6,284 bases of DNA, from positions 1-6,284 of the forward strand of contig DVMO01000073.1 in the NCBI GenBank assembly GCA_018714945.1. The letters are read 5' to 3'. Under the pieces are notes generated by a model, which was not told the DNA's origin, did not search any database, and saw only the letters and a list, made by a program, of their open reading frames with translations. Every line of letters begins with the position of its first letter. Position 1 is the stretch's first letter. The stretch is from Fimisoma avicola (GTDB taxonomy: Bacteria; Bacillota; Clostridia; Peptostreptococcales; Anaerovoracaceae). The translations under genes and the position numbers were made by a program. Shown one piece after another: positions 1 through 4,912 of the stretch.

Positions 1-2
1 TA

Positions 3-161
3 CTTGTAAAATGTATCAAATTCGTGGTTCCGGAAGATCTGGATGCTGTACCGGGAGCCGGTCAGGCCATATGCCGCCGTCGTAATTTCAAGGTACGCTT
101 TATCGCACACAACATTGATACGGATTATCGCTGCTGTGAATCCGTTGTGACCGTGCTGTGA
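3..161 (+). CDS. C-terminal end of an unidentified plus-strand protein (5' truncated by window edge)
   Basis: An open frame runs in from the left edge and ends at TGA (159-161), followed at once by a second stop, TAG (162-164). It encodes 52 residues and has no start in the window. Codon choice is gene-like, and the peptide has a plausible protein composition: an acidic PEDLDAVPGAG turn, a basic CRRRNFKVRF segment that looks like a beta strand, and a Cys-rich tail (DYRCCESVVTVL). There are four Cys in 52 residues. I do not recognise the family and assign no function. It is the only plus-strand coding segment that I accept as a likely gene. It converges on the minus-strand XRE operon, with minus-facing terminators between them. 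The main uncertainty is that only a C-terminus is visible. Confidence 0.6.
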   Translation, partial: LVKCIKFVVPEDLDAVPGAGQAICRRRNFKVRFIAHNIDTDYRCCESVVTVL

Positions 162-196
162 TAGCATTTTAGGCCTGCGGCCTGGGTCTTCCGGGC

Positions 197-221
197 AAAA
201 AGCCGCCGTCCCGAAGGCGGC
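197..221 (-). terminator. Intrinsic terminator (minus direction), distal of two
   Basis: Read on the minus strand, a perfect 6-bp GC stem GCCGCC/GGCGGC (216-221 with 202-207) closes an 8-nt loop TTCGGGAC and is followed directly by TTTTT (201-197). This is a textbook Rho-independent terminator. It lies 43 nt beyond the T-tract end of the 240-284 terminator, so it acts as a backup stop for the XRE operon. It also keeps minus-strand transcription out of the converging plus-strand gene. In the plus direction the hairpin has no T-run. Confidence 0.75.
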
Positions 222-239
222 GGTACATATCAGATACAT

Positions 240-284
240 AAAAATACCCGTTCCGCTTACAGGCAGTAAGGATAAACGGGTATT
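240..284 (-). terminator. Intrinsic terminator of the VanZ-XRE operon
   Basis: A perfect 10-bp inverted repeat, AATACCCGTT (243-252) with AACGGGTATT (275-284), has an inner 5-bp stem CTTAC/GTAAG (256-260 with 266-270). On the minus strand the descending arm runs into TTTTT (244-240). It lies 95 nt past the XRE stop codon. The plus-strand side has only GTATT repeats, so the signal faces the minus direction. Confidence 0.8.
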
Positions 285-298
285 GTATTGTATTGTAT
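280..298. repeat. Short tandem repeat, GTATT x3.8
   Basis: Three complete GTATT units and a partial fourth lie at 280-298, on the upstream (minus-sense) side of the terminator stem, overlapping its arm by five bases. No function is evident. It could be a slippage product. Confidence 0.5.
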
Positions 299-336
299 CA
301 TATTATCTTTCTTTGGTATTTCCGGTCACAATGCTG

Positions 337-362
337 GGAAGATCTTAAAAAGATGACCTTCC
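337..362 (-). other. Stem-loop in the 3' UTR of the XRE gene
   Basis: On the minus strand, GGAAG (362-358) and ATCTT (354-350) pair with AAGAT (346-342) and CTTCC (341-337), giving ten base pairs with a 3-nt bulge and a 3-nt loop. There is no T-tract, so it is not a terminator. It sits 16 nt downstream of the XRE stop codon and could protect the mRNA 3' end. The remaining untranslated sequence between it and the terminator shows nothing else recognisable. Confidence 0.45.
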
Positions 363-378
363 TGTATGCATATATGTC

Positions 379-888
379 TTACGCCTTCTCCCGCGTCAGC
401 ACGATACCGGCAAGAGCGCCTGCAAAGACAAACGGCGCCATCCTGACAAACAGCCATTCAAAGGCGTGGAAAGCCGTGCCCATGACGGCGGTCTCCGGAT
501 CGGAGAAATCCCAGCCGAGATAAGGGCTGTCCAGTGCCTCAAGGAGCACAAAGACCGCCGCTATAGCTGCGCACAGAGCGATGAACAGCCAGCGGAGCAG
601 TTTTCGCCTCGAAGCCTTTCTCCGGGCCAGCTGCAAATTTATTATCTCCAGCTTTTCTGCGATGGCTTTCAGGTCGTCGGCTTTGGGCTCATCAACAGCC
701 TCTCCCAGCAGAACGCTCACAGGCGTTTCAAATACCTGTGATAAGGCGATGAGCATATCCGAATCCGGTACAGAAAGACCATTTTCCCATTTTGAGACAG
801 TCTGCCTCACCACATTGAGCCTGACGGCGAGTTCCTCCTGGGAAAGGCCTTTTGATCTTCTTAAAGTTTTTATGTTTTCCTTTAACAT
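379..888 (-). CDS. XRE-family (Cro/CI) helix-turn-helix regulator with a C-terminal membrane anchor
   Basis: A likely DNA-binding transcription regulator of 169 residues. Residues about 5-60 form a Cro/CI HTH domain: KTLRRSKGLSQEELA, then the recognition helix region VVRQTVSKWENGLSVPD, typical of the Firmicutes XRE type. Residues 71-91 are a charged linker (DDLKAIAEKLEIINLQLARRK). A basic stretch (RRKASRRK) precedes a hydrophobic helix at about 98-118, and a second one lies at about 150-165, so the protein is probably tethered to the membrane with the HTH inside. The start at 888 is chosen because AGAAGG lies 8 nt upstream. A longer frame to ATG 954 adds 22 residues not typical of the family and lacks a good SD. 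It lies 77 nt downstream of the VanZ gene, probably in the same operon. Targets are unknown; self-control is common in the family. Confidence 0.9.
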   Translation of the reverse strand: MLKENIKTLRRSKGLSQEELAVRLNVVRQTVSKWENGLSVPDSDMLIALSQVFETPVSVLLGEAVDEPKADDLKAIAEKLEIINLQLARRKASRRKLLRWLFIALCAAIAAVFVLLEALDSPYLGWDFSDPETAVMGTAFHAFEWLFVRMAPFVFAGALAGIVLTREKA

Positions 889-905
889 TCCTGACACCTT
901 CTTTC

Positions 906-964
906 TTTCAGTTGTTACAGCCATCATTATGGGCAGATATGCCCGTTGCCGCAAGCAACTGAAA
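906..964 (-). promoter_or_regulatory. Structured spacer between the VanZ and XRE genes (nested inverted repeats)
   Basis: A 9-bp perfect inverted repeat, TTTCAGTTG (906-914) with CAACTGAAA (956-964), spans most of the 76-nt intergenic gap and abuts the VanZ stop codon. Inside it are a 5-bp hairpin GGGCA/TGCCC with a 4-nt loop (931-944) and an alternative hairpin GTTGC/GCAAC (945-959), which competes with the outer stem. The outer downstream arm ends a few bases before the AGAAGG ribosome binding site. There is no T-tract, so termination is unlikely. It may act as an mRNA processing or stabilising structure, a translation control element, or an operator for the XRE protein. The sequence cannot decide between these. 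Confidence 0.45.
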
Positions 965-1474
965 TTAACTTCTCACCAAATTCAGTATCTTGGATGTCAG
1001 CGGCCTGAATATCAGATATATCATGTAGCCTATGATACCGCCTGTCACATTGGTTATCAGATCGGTCACATCTCCCCGGCGAAAATCGTTTATCAGCGGC
1101 TGAAGTATTTCTATGGCGAAGCTCAATAAAAAAGTAAGCAGGATCGTTTTCAGGATTTTAGGCTCCTTTTGTGTCAGTGGCAGTAAAAATCCAAAGGGTA
1201 CCGTCATTATCACATTTAAGACTACCTGCCTGATAAAGTCTCCTCTGCTCAGGGCCACATCGGTAAAAGGTACCAGGTTCATAGGTACATAGGCATGGTT
1301 AAAGATAAAAGGCAGGGATGAGATAACGGGCATCAGGGTAACGGCCAGCACCATGGACAGGTACAGATACATCACGGTGTTGATGAGCAGTACATCTTTT
1401 CCCCTGTTCTTCCACTTTCTGTAAAACACGAAAAAATACAGCGCCGCCAGAGCGGCAATATCTAATCCAAACAT
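965..1474 (-). CDS. VanZ-family membrane protein
   Basis: A 169-residue integral membrane protein of the VanZ-like family. About five hydrophobic segments are visible, at residues 1-18, 28-50, 83-101, 108-128 and 140-158. Family hallmarks are MNLVPF (65-70), NVIMTVPFGFLLP (87-99), and the E122 helix running into RRGDVTDLITNVTGG (132-146). VanZ of the Tn1546 vancomycin cluster gives low-level teicoplanin resistance. Most chromosomal homologues have no proven function and are thought to act at the envelope, so resistance should not be assumed here. No other van gene is visible. The start at 1474 has a strong AGAGGGG about 7 nt upstream, and a good promoter lies 33 nt upstream. It is the first gene of a likely two-gene operon with the XRE regulator. 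Confidence 0.88.
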   Translation of the reverse strand: MFGLDIAALAALYFFVFYRKWKNRGKDVLLINTVMYLYLSMVLAVTLMPVISSLPFIFNHAYVPMNLVPFTDVALSRGDFIRQVVLNVIMTVPFGFLLPLTQKEPKILKTILLTFLLSFAIEILQPLINDFRRGDVTDLITNVTGGIIGYMIYLIFRPLTSKILNLVRS

Positions 1475-1506
1475 AGTTTTCCCCTCTTGTAAAATTTTCG
1501 TCTTTT

Positions 1507-1535
1507 ATTATACATGAAGAACCCGGCCAGCACAA
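1507..1535 (-). promoter_or_regulatory. Sigma-A-type promoter of the VanZ-XRE operon
   Basis: On the minus strand a perfect -10 box TATAAT (1512-1507) lies 17 nt downstream of TTGTGC (1535-1530), a weak -35 matching consensus in its TTG. Transcription would start near 1500, giving a 5' leader of about 25 nt ahead of the VanZ start. The weak -35 with a perfect -10 could indicate dependence on an activator, but no clear operator is visible. Confidence 0.65.
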
Positions 1536-1590
1536 CCTACGGATCGGGATCATCTTTTACGGTACGGGAAAGCAAAGGCTCGTCTGCATG

Positions 1591-1980
1591 TCATCTCCTC
1601 CTCAAGAACTTAATCATATAATGCCCGGCGCATATCCACATGCCCAGCATGGCGATGTACTGAGCGAAAAACAGCACCAGCGGCTGGCCTGTCTCGAAAA
1701 ATGCAAATTCCGTCCTTGACAGCATGACGCCGCTTATGATCAGTCCCGCCATTGCCGCCAGCAGTAAGATATCGACTGTGATCTGCAGCAGGCGGGCCGG
1801 CCCATGTTTTCCTTTAAAGAGACTGCCGTACCAGCGTCGGTTCAGCACATGATGGACAATAAAGAGCAAAAACATAGCCGTCCCCGTCCACTCGTGGGTA
1901 GTCTCTCCTATGAGGAGCCACGCCATCTGGCACAGGAGCAGCACCGTCATGGCCAGATCGGCCCACATCCTCAGCTTCAT
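1591..1980 (-). CDS. DUF4405-like four-helix membrane protein, possible b-type cytochrome
   Basis: A 129-residue membrane protein with four hydrophobic helices at about residues 7-25, 31-47, 65-87 and 101-122. The HEWTGTAMFLLFIVHHVLNRRWY block (29-51) is the signature of the DUF4405 family, whose fold resembles cytochrome b. Histidines 29, 43, 44 and 120 are candidate haem ligands. The usual His-rich end of the last helix is reduced here to AGHY, so haem binding is uncertain. It overlaps the flavodoxin gene by ATGA (1977-1980), which implies coupled translation, and GAGG sits 8 nt before the start. I infer that it passes electrons between the membrane and the lipoprotein flavodoxin. The family assignment is more certain than the function. 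Confidence 0.75.
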   Translation of the reverse strand: MKLRMWADLAMTVLLLCQMAWLLIGETTHEWTGTAMFLLFIVHHVLNRRWYGSLFKGKHGPARLLQITVDILLLAAMAGLIISGVMLSRTEFAFFETGQPLVLFFAQYIAMLGMWICAGHYMIKFLRRR

Positions 1981-2681
1981 TGCAGCACCTCGTCAAGCCA
2001 CTGTCCTACCTGCTCCTGAGCCTGAGCCGCCTGAGAACCGCTTATGGATAATCCCTCAAGGACACTGGCTTCCGGCTGAAGCTCCTCAATGGCTTCGATA
2101 GTGCCGGAAAATCCGCTGCCGCCGGATGTAACGAACGGAATGATGGTCTTTCCGGAAAGGTCTGTCTCTTCCAGAAAAGTATATACGGCCATGGGCATAT
2201 CTCCCCACCAGTTAGGAAAGCCCAGGAAGATCATATCGTAGTCTTGGGCGTTTTCCAGGTGGTCGGAAAGTTCGGGTCTGGCTCCGGCGTTTCTTTCTTC
2301 CTGTCCCTTATCTACCGTTTCGTCATAAGTATCAGGATACGGCTCTGCTGTCCTTATGGAAAAAATGTCCGCTCCCGTAGCCTCTGCTATCATCGCAGCC
2401 ACCAGTCCGGTATTTCCTGTAATTCCTCCATTCCAGGGCTGTATGCTGGCAGATGACGAAGCGTCCACTCCGTCCGGGAGCTGGGCGTTTTCTCCATAGC
2501 TGAAATAGGCTACCAGTACATTACCGCCGGAAGCACCGTTTACGGCATCATCTGCTGCGGACGGTTCCTGCTGAGCAACAGGCGCCTGTCCGCTCTCTCC
2601 TGTCTGACCGTCATCGCTCCCGCAGCCGGTCAACGCAAATATCATGGTCACACTTAATATCAAAGCTAGAATTTGTTTCAT
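1977..2681 (-). CDS. Flavodoxin-domain lipoprotein
   Basis: A 234-residue exported flavodoxin-like protein. Residues 1-20 are a lipoprotein signal peptide ending in the lipobox LTGC, so Cys20 would be lipidated after cleavage. Residues 21-53 are a low-complexity Ser/Ala/Gly/Gln tether. The flavodoxin_4-type domain follows: first beta strand NVLVAYFSYG (54-63), an inserted loop, the FMN phosphate-contact-like TGNT (88-91) leading into a helix, YDMIFLGFPNWWGDMPM (148-164), and IIPFVTSGGSGFSGTIEAI (180-198). These segments support FMN binding. The start at 2681 is set by AAGGGGG about 8 nt upstream and gives a proper signal peptide; an in-frame ATG at 2699 has no SD and lies beside the terminator T-run. 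Flavodoxins shuttle electrons, normally in the cytoplasm, so the extracytoplasmic location is notable. The partner is probably the overlapping DUF4405 protein. Confidence 0.9.
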   Translation of the reverse strand: MKQILALILSVTMIFALTGCGSDDGQTGESGQAPVAQQEPSAADDAVNGASGGNVLVAYFSYGENAQLPDGVDASSSASIQPWNGGITGNTGLVAAMIAEATGADIFSIRTAEPYPDTYDETVDKGQEERNAGARPELSDHLENAQDYDMIFLGFPNWWGDMPMAVYTFLEETDLSGKTIIPFVTSGGSGFSGTIEAIEELQPEASVLEGLSISGSQAAQAQEQVGQWLDEVLQ

Positions 2682-2700
2682 GGTATTTCCCCCTTTCATT

Positions 2701-2745
2701 AAAAAAAGCGCAAAAGATATGATTTTTGATTTCTTTCTGCGCTTT
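2701..2745 (-). terminator. Intrinsic terminator between the flippase and flavodoxin units
   Basis: On the minus strand, AAAGCGCA (2745-2738) pairs perfectly with TGCGCTTT (2712-2705). The stem continues past a one-base bulge as AAAGA/TCTTT (2736-2732 with 2717-2713), and the descending arm runs into a 7-T tract (2707-2701). It is well placed to end the flippase transcript, 140 nt after that stop codon. It also lies directly upstream of the flavodoxin RBS and just downstream of a promoter -10 box, so it may act as an attenuator. Confidence 0.75.
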
Positions 2746-2746
2746 C

Positions 2747-2776
2747 ATTATAAAATTGACACAATGTCAGTGTCTA
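2747..2776 (-). promoter_or_regulatory. Promoter of the flavodoxin-DUF4405 operon
   Basis: On the minus strand the -35 TAGACA (2776-2771) matches TTGACA at five of six positions, and the -10 TATAAT (2752-2747) is perfect, with an 18-nt spacer. Predicted initiation near 2740 falls inside the first arm of the terminator hairpin. The longer-than-optimal spacer contains a dyad, an arrangement seen with MerR-family activators. No MerR gene is in the window. Confidence 0.65.
2757..2774. promoter_or_regulatory. Candidate operator: overlapping dyads within the promoter spacer
   Basis: TGACA-CAA-TGTCA (2757-2769) is a perfect 5+5 dyad lying wholly between the -10 and -35 boxes. GACAC/GTGTC (2758-2762 with 2770-2774) is a second perfect 5+5 dyad that overlaps the first and reaches into the -35 box. 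The position suggests a binding site for a repressor or a spacer-twisting activator. The regulator is unknown. Confidence 0.5.
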
Positions 2777-2827
2777 ATGCCTGTTTTTCATATTTTACAA
2801 TGCCTCCGGAGCATAGAAGCCATACGC

Positions 2828-2844
2828 CCCGGCCCATTGCCGGG
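2828..2844 (-). other. GC-rich hairpin after the flippase gene
   Basis: CCCGGC (2828-2833) and GCCGGG (2839-2844) form a perfect 6-bp stem with a 5-nt loop, 41 nt past the flippase stop codon. No T-run follows on either strand, so it is more likely a 3'-end stabilising structure than a terminator. The rest of the 185-nt gap holds only the promoter and terminator described separately; I see no gene in it. Confidence 0.4.
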
Positions 2845-2884
2845 AAATATTCCAGTCGCCATTTCCTGGGAAATAACTCTCATT

Positions 2885-4303
2885 TCATCTGTTTCCTTTA
2901 TACATGCTTTTCAGCGATGAAAAAATGCTCACCAGATATTTCCCGTCTATGGCCAGAAATGCTCCTACAGCGATGAGTTGTACAAGCTGCCACCCAGGCA
3001 GTTCTCCCACGAGCCAGATGATCTGGATCGCCATGATCATGCAGTTGACGGTCAGCCGTTGGCTGTACAGCCGGAAAGGCAGCAGTTTGCGTGCATTCTT
3101 TGATCTGATGAGAAATACCAGAAAATAGCTGGAAAAAGTAGGTATGACCGCTCCCTGTATCCCCAGTTCCGTGGGGATCAGTATCAGATTGAGGAGTATG
3201 TTTACAGCAGCCCCTGCCATGGAGGTGCCGAAGGACAAAAGGCTCTTTTTTTCTACTACATAAATACTGCCCGCAAAGGTAACAAAAGATGAAAATATCA
3301 TAGCTGCCGACAGCAGGGGTATATACTGCCATGCGCTGTAGTATTCATCTGCAGACAGCACCCGTATCTCCCACTGGGAAAGGGCTATGACCACGCCCCC
3401 TGCCAGGAACATGGCAGACATAAATATCTTCCATATCTTGGAATAAAACCTTATATGTTCTCTTCTCTCCCCGGCGGATTCAGCAATGGCGGAAAACTGC
3501 CATGCCTCCAGAAAAATTGTTGCCATTAGCGTCAGCAAAGTCGGTATCTTGGCCGCCACAGCATATATGCCGTTGGCATCGCTTCCAAGGAATGCTGTTA
3601 TCATGTACCTGTCTGAAACACTGGTTATCCACCAGAATATTGTCGTAGGTATCAGCGGAACGCTGTACCGGAGCATATGGGTCAATAAGCCTTTACCGGG
3701 CTTTACTGTCAGATACTGCCAAAGTTTTTCCTTAAATACCAGAAAACCGCTGCACAGTATATCTGCAACAGCCGTAGACAGGACATACCCGATTATGCCC
3801 CATTTAAATACCAGGAGGAATAAGATGTTGAGGCCTATGACCAGCACAGTGTTCAATATGCCCTGTCCGGCGTACAGGGCCATCTTCCCCTGCGCCCTTA
3901 TGAACTGAGCGCACAGGGAATGATAACAGGAGGCTATGGTATATATGGCCATGAGCCACAGCACATCGTCAAACAGATCCACAGACCATGTCAGCACGGT
4001 CACCGCTGCCAGAACGGCCGAACCGCCGGTGATTACCCAGACTCCGGCCGAAAAGATGTTCCTGCTTTTTTTTGGATTTCCAAGGGCAAACCTGAACACA
4101 CCTTCCACTATTCCCATGGAAATAACAGGAAACAGCAGATTTGCCCCCTGCATTATCAAATCTGCTGTTCCGTAATCTGAAGGAGTCAGGACTTCTGTGT
4201 AAAAGCGCACCATGAAAAATGTCAAAAGCTTTGACCCGAAAGTCCCTATGCTTATTAAAAATGTATTGCTTACCAGCGTAGTATATTTGTTTTTTCTATT
4301 CAT
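2885..4303 (-). CDS. Polysaccharide flippase (PST/Wzx-type, MOP superfamily)
   Basis: A 472-residue polytopic membrane protein with about 12-14 hydrophobic segments. The N-terminus (TLVSNTFLISIGTFGSKLL, then VRFYTEVLTPSDYGTADL at 32-49) is characteristic of Polysacc_synt flippases, which turn lipid-linked oligosaccharides across the membrane for capsule, teichoic-acid-like or exopolysaccharide assembly. Internal blocks such as YSVPLIPTTIFWWITSVSDRYMI, with the conserved SDR turn, support this. Length is normal and no frameshift is seen. The start at 4303 overlaps the preceding gene by 8 nt; the SD is poor (GGGG only 3 nt from ATG), so it probably depends on translational coupling. No glycosyltransferase or polymerase is beside it, so the substrate is unknown. 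Confidence 0.92.
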   Translation of the reverse strand: MNRKNKYTTLVSNTFLISIGTFGSKLLTFFMVRFYTEVLTPSDYGTADLIMQGANLLFPVISMGIVEGVFRFALGNPKKSRNIFSAGVWVITGGSAVLAAVTVLTWSVDLFDDVLWLMAIYTIASCYHSLCAQFIRAQGKMALYAGQGILNTVLVIGLNILFLLVFKWGIIGYVLSTAVADILCSGFLVFKEKLWQYLTVKPGKGLLTHMLRYSVPLIPTTIFWWITSVSDRYMITAFLGSDANGIYAVAAKIPTLLTLMATIFLEAWQFSAIAESAGERREHIRFYSKIWKIFMSAMFLAGGVVIALSQWEIRVLSADEYYSAWQYIPLLSAAMIFSSFVTFAGSIYVVEKKSLLSFGTSMAGAAVNILLNLILIPTELGIQGAVIPTFSSYFLVFLIRSKNARKLLPFRLYSQRLTVNCMIMAIQIIWLVGELPGWQLVQLIAVGAFLAIDGKYLVSIFSSLKSMYKGNR

Positions 4304-4790
4304 TTACCCCATTTTGGAAACTATGTCCGCACCTTGAACAGTATTTATCCCCCGGCCCGCACAGATCGCCGCATTCCGGACAGCTCCGGTTTATCTCTGC
4401 TCCGCATCGGGCGCAGAACCAACGCTTTGCAGGCTGCCATCCGCCGCATTGAGGGCACTTCTGGCGTATAAAGCCCCTTACGATAAAAAACAGGACTGCA
4501 GCAAAGACATTGCCTGAGAGTCCAAGTACCAGCCACAGAAGTCCATGCATCTGAGCCTCTTCCCCCTTCTTATACAGCCATGCAGCTACCGCCAGCCAGT
4601 ATATTCCCATAATCAAAAGGCAGACACCGCCGTATGCCACGATGAAGATAAAGGCTTCCACAGAATGGACAGGCACAGCCAGTTCCCCCATGGCCGCCCC
4701 TGCGGTCATAAATATCACCGACAGCGGGATAAATACTCTGAAAAATTTAAAATAGTCTGTTCCTATGATCTTGGTTTTGACCTTATCCAT
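4296..4790 (-). CDS. Small membrane protein with a C-terminal double zinc ribbon
   Basis: A 164-residue protein with an N-terminal membrane part, hydrophobic at about residues 18-36, 46-72 and 84-107. The C-terminal part holds two zinc-ribbon-like knuckle sets: C112/C115 with C126/C129, and C137/C140 with C151/C154 (CPQC, CARC, CPEC, CSRC), plus an extra C144. Each set can bind one zinc. Double zinc ribbons usually mediate protein or nucleic-acid contacts, and no enzyme motif is present. The start at 4790 is fixed by a strong AAGGAGG 9 nt upstream; an in-frame extension to 4859 runs through the intergenic leader and is unlikely to be translated. It overlaps the flippase gene by 8 nt, so the two are probably co-translated, which may link it to glycan export. 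Its exact role is unknown. Confidence 0.82.
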   Translation of the reverse strand: MDKVKTKIIGTDYFKFFRVFIPLSVIFMTAGAAMGELAVPVHSVEAFIFIVAYGGVCLLIMGIYWLAVAAWLYKKGEEAQMHGLLWLVLGLSGNVFAAVLFFIVRGFIRQKCPQCGGWQPAKRWFCARCGAEINRSCPECGDLCGPGDKYCSRCGHSFQNGVNE

Positions 4791-4795
4791 AAATA

Positions 4796-4838
4796 TATAC
4801 CTCCTTTTTAACTTTTGCAAGTGTATCAGGGAGGTATA
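4796..4838 (-). promoter_or_regulatory. SD-sequestering stem in front of the zinc-ribbon gene
   Basis: A perfect 9-bp inverted repeat, TATACCTCC (4796-4804) with GGAGGTATA (4830-4838), has a 25-nt loop. In minus-strand mRNA the 3' arm is the ribosome binding site itself (GGAGG at 4804-4800), so the stem would hide the SD of the zinc-ribbon gene. The 5' arm begins 5 nt after the stop codon of the IS110-remnant ORF. A ribosome terminating there would cover the arm and free the SD. Confidence 0.55.
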
Positions 4839-4843
4839 AACTA

Positions 4844-4912
4844 CTACACCATTGCACATAAAGTGTAATTTTTGCTATGGACATCCATGCCGATTTTTAT
4901 TATTCTATACAT
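4844..4912 (-). pseudogene. IS110-family transposase N-terminal remnant (22 codons)
   Basis: A 22-codon frame starts at ATG 4912 with an excellent SD (AAGGAGG, 6 nt spacing) and ends at two consecutive TAG codons (4846-4841). Its peptide carries IGMDVHSKNYTLC, the start of the RuvC-like DEDD domain of IS110-family transposases, including the first catalytic Asp. In intact members more than 300 further residues follow; here all are missing. The start, SD and promoter are intact, so the piece may still be translated as a leader peptide. It precedes the zinc-ribbon gene by 53 nt. Whether the loss came from deletion or imprecise excision cannot be seen. Confidence 0.7.

Noticed and set aside
171..183. 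Short palindrome AGGCC/GGCCT as terminator of the plus-strand gene
   Set aside because: Only 5 bp, and no T-run follows on the plus strand, so terminator function is not supported.
889..954. N-terminal extension of the XRE regulator by 22 residues (ATG at 954)
   Set aside because: No good SD; the extension is coded by the structured spacer, and family members start at the MLKENIKTLR-like position preceded by AGAAGG.
965..1474. Vancomycin or teicoplanin resistance cluster based on the VanZ-family gene
   Set aside because: No vanA/B/H/X/R/S-like gene is present; VanZ-family proteins are widespread and mostly unrelated to resistance.
2682..2699. Upstream ATG for the flavodoxin lipoprotein
   Set aside because: It sits next to the terminator T-run with no SD, whereas the ATG at 2681 has AAGGGGG and gives a standard signal peptide.
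2756..2761. TTGACA on the plus strand as a -35 box
   Set aside because: No acceptable -10 lies 16-19 nt downstream; the hexamer is part of the dyad of the minus-strand promoter.
2644..4811. Several plus-strand open frames of 60-140 codons opposite the flippase and zinc-ribbon genes
   Set aside because: They are antisense shadows of well-supported genes, with no ribosome binding sites or recognisable domains.
4791..4859. N-terminal extension of the zinc-ribbon protein by 23 residues (ATG at 4859)
   Set aside because: It runs through the leader stem and the SD of the real start at 4790, has no SD of its own and overlaps the end of the transposase remnant in another frame.
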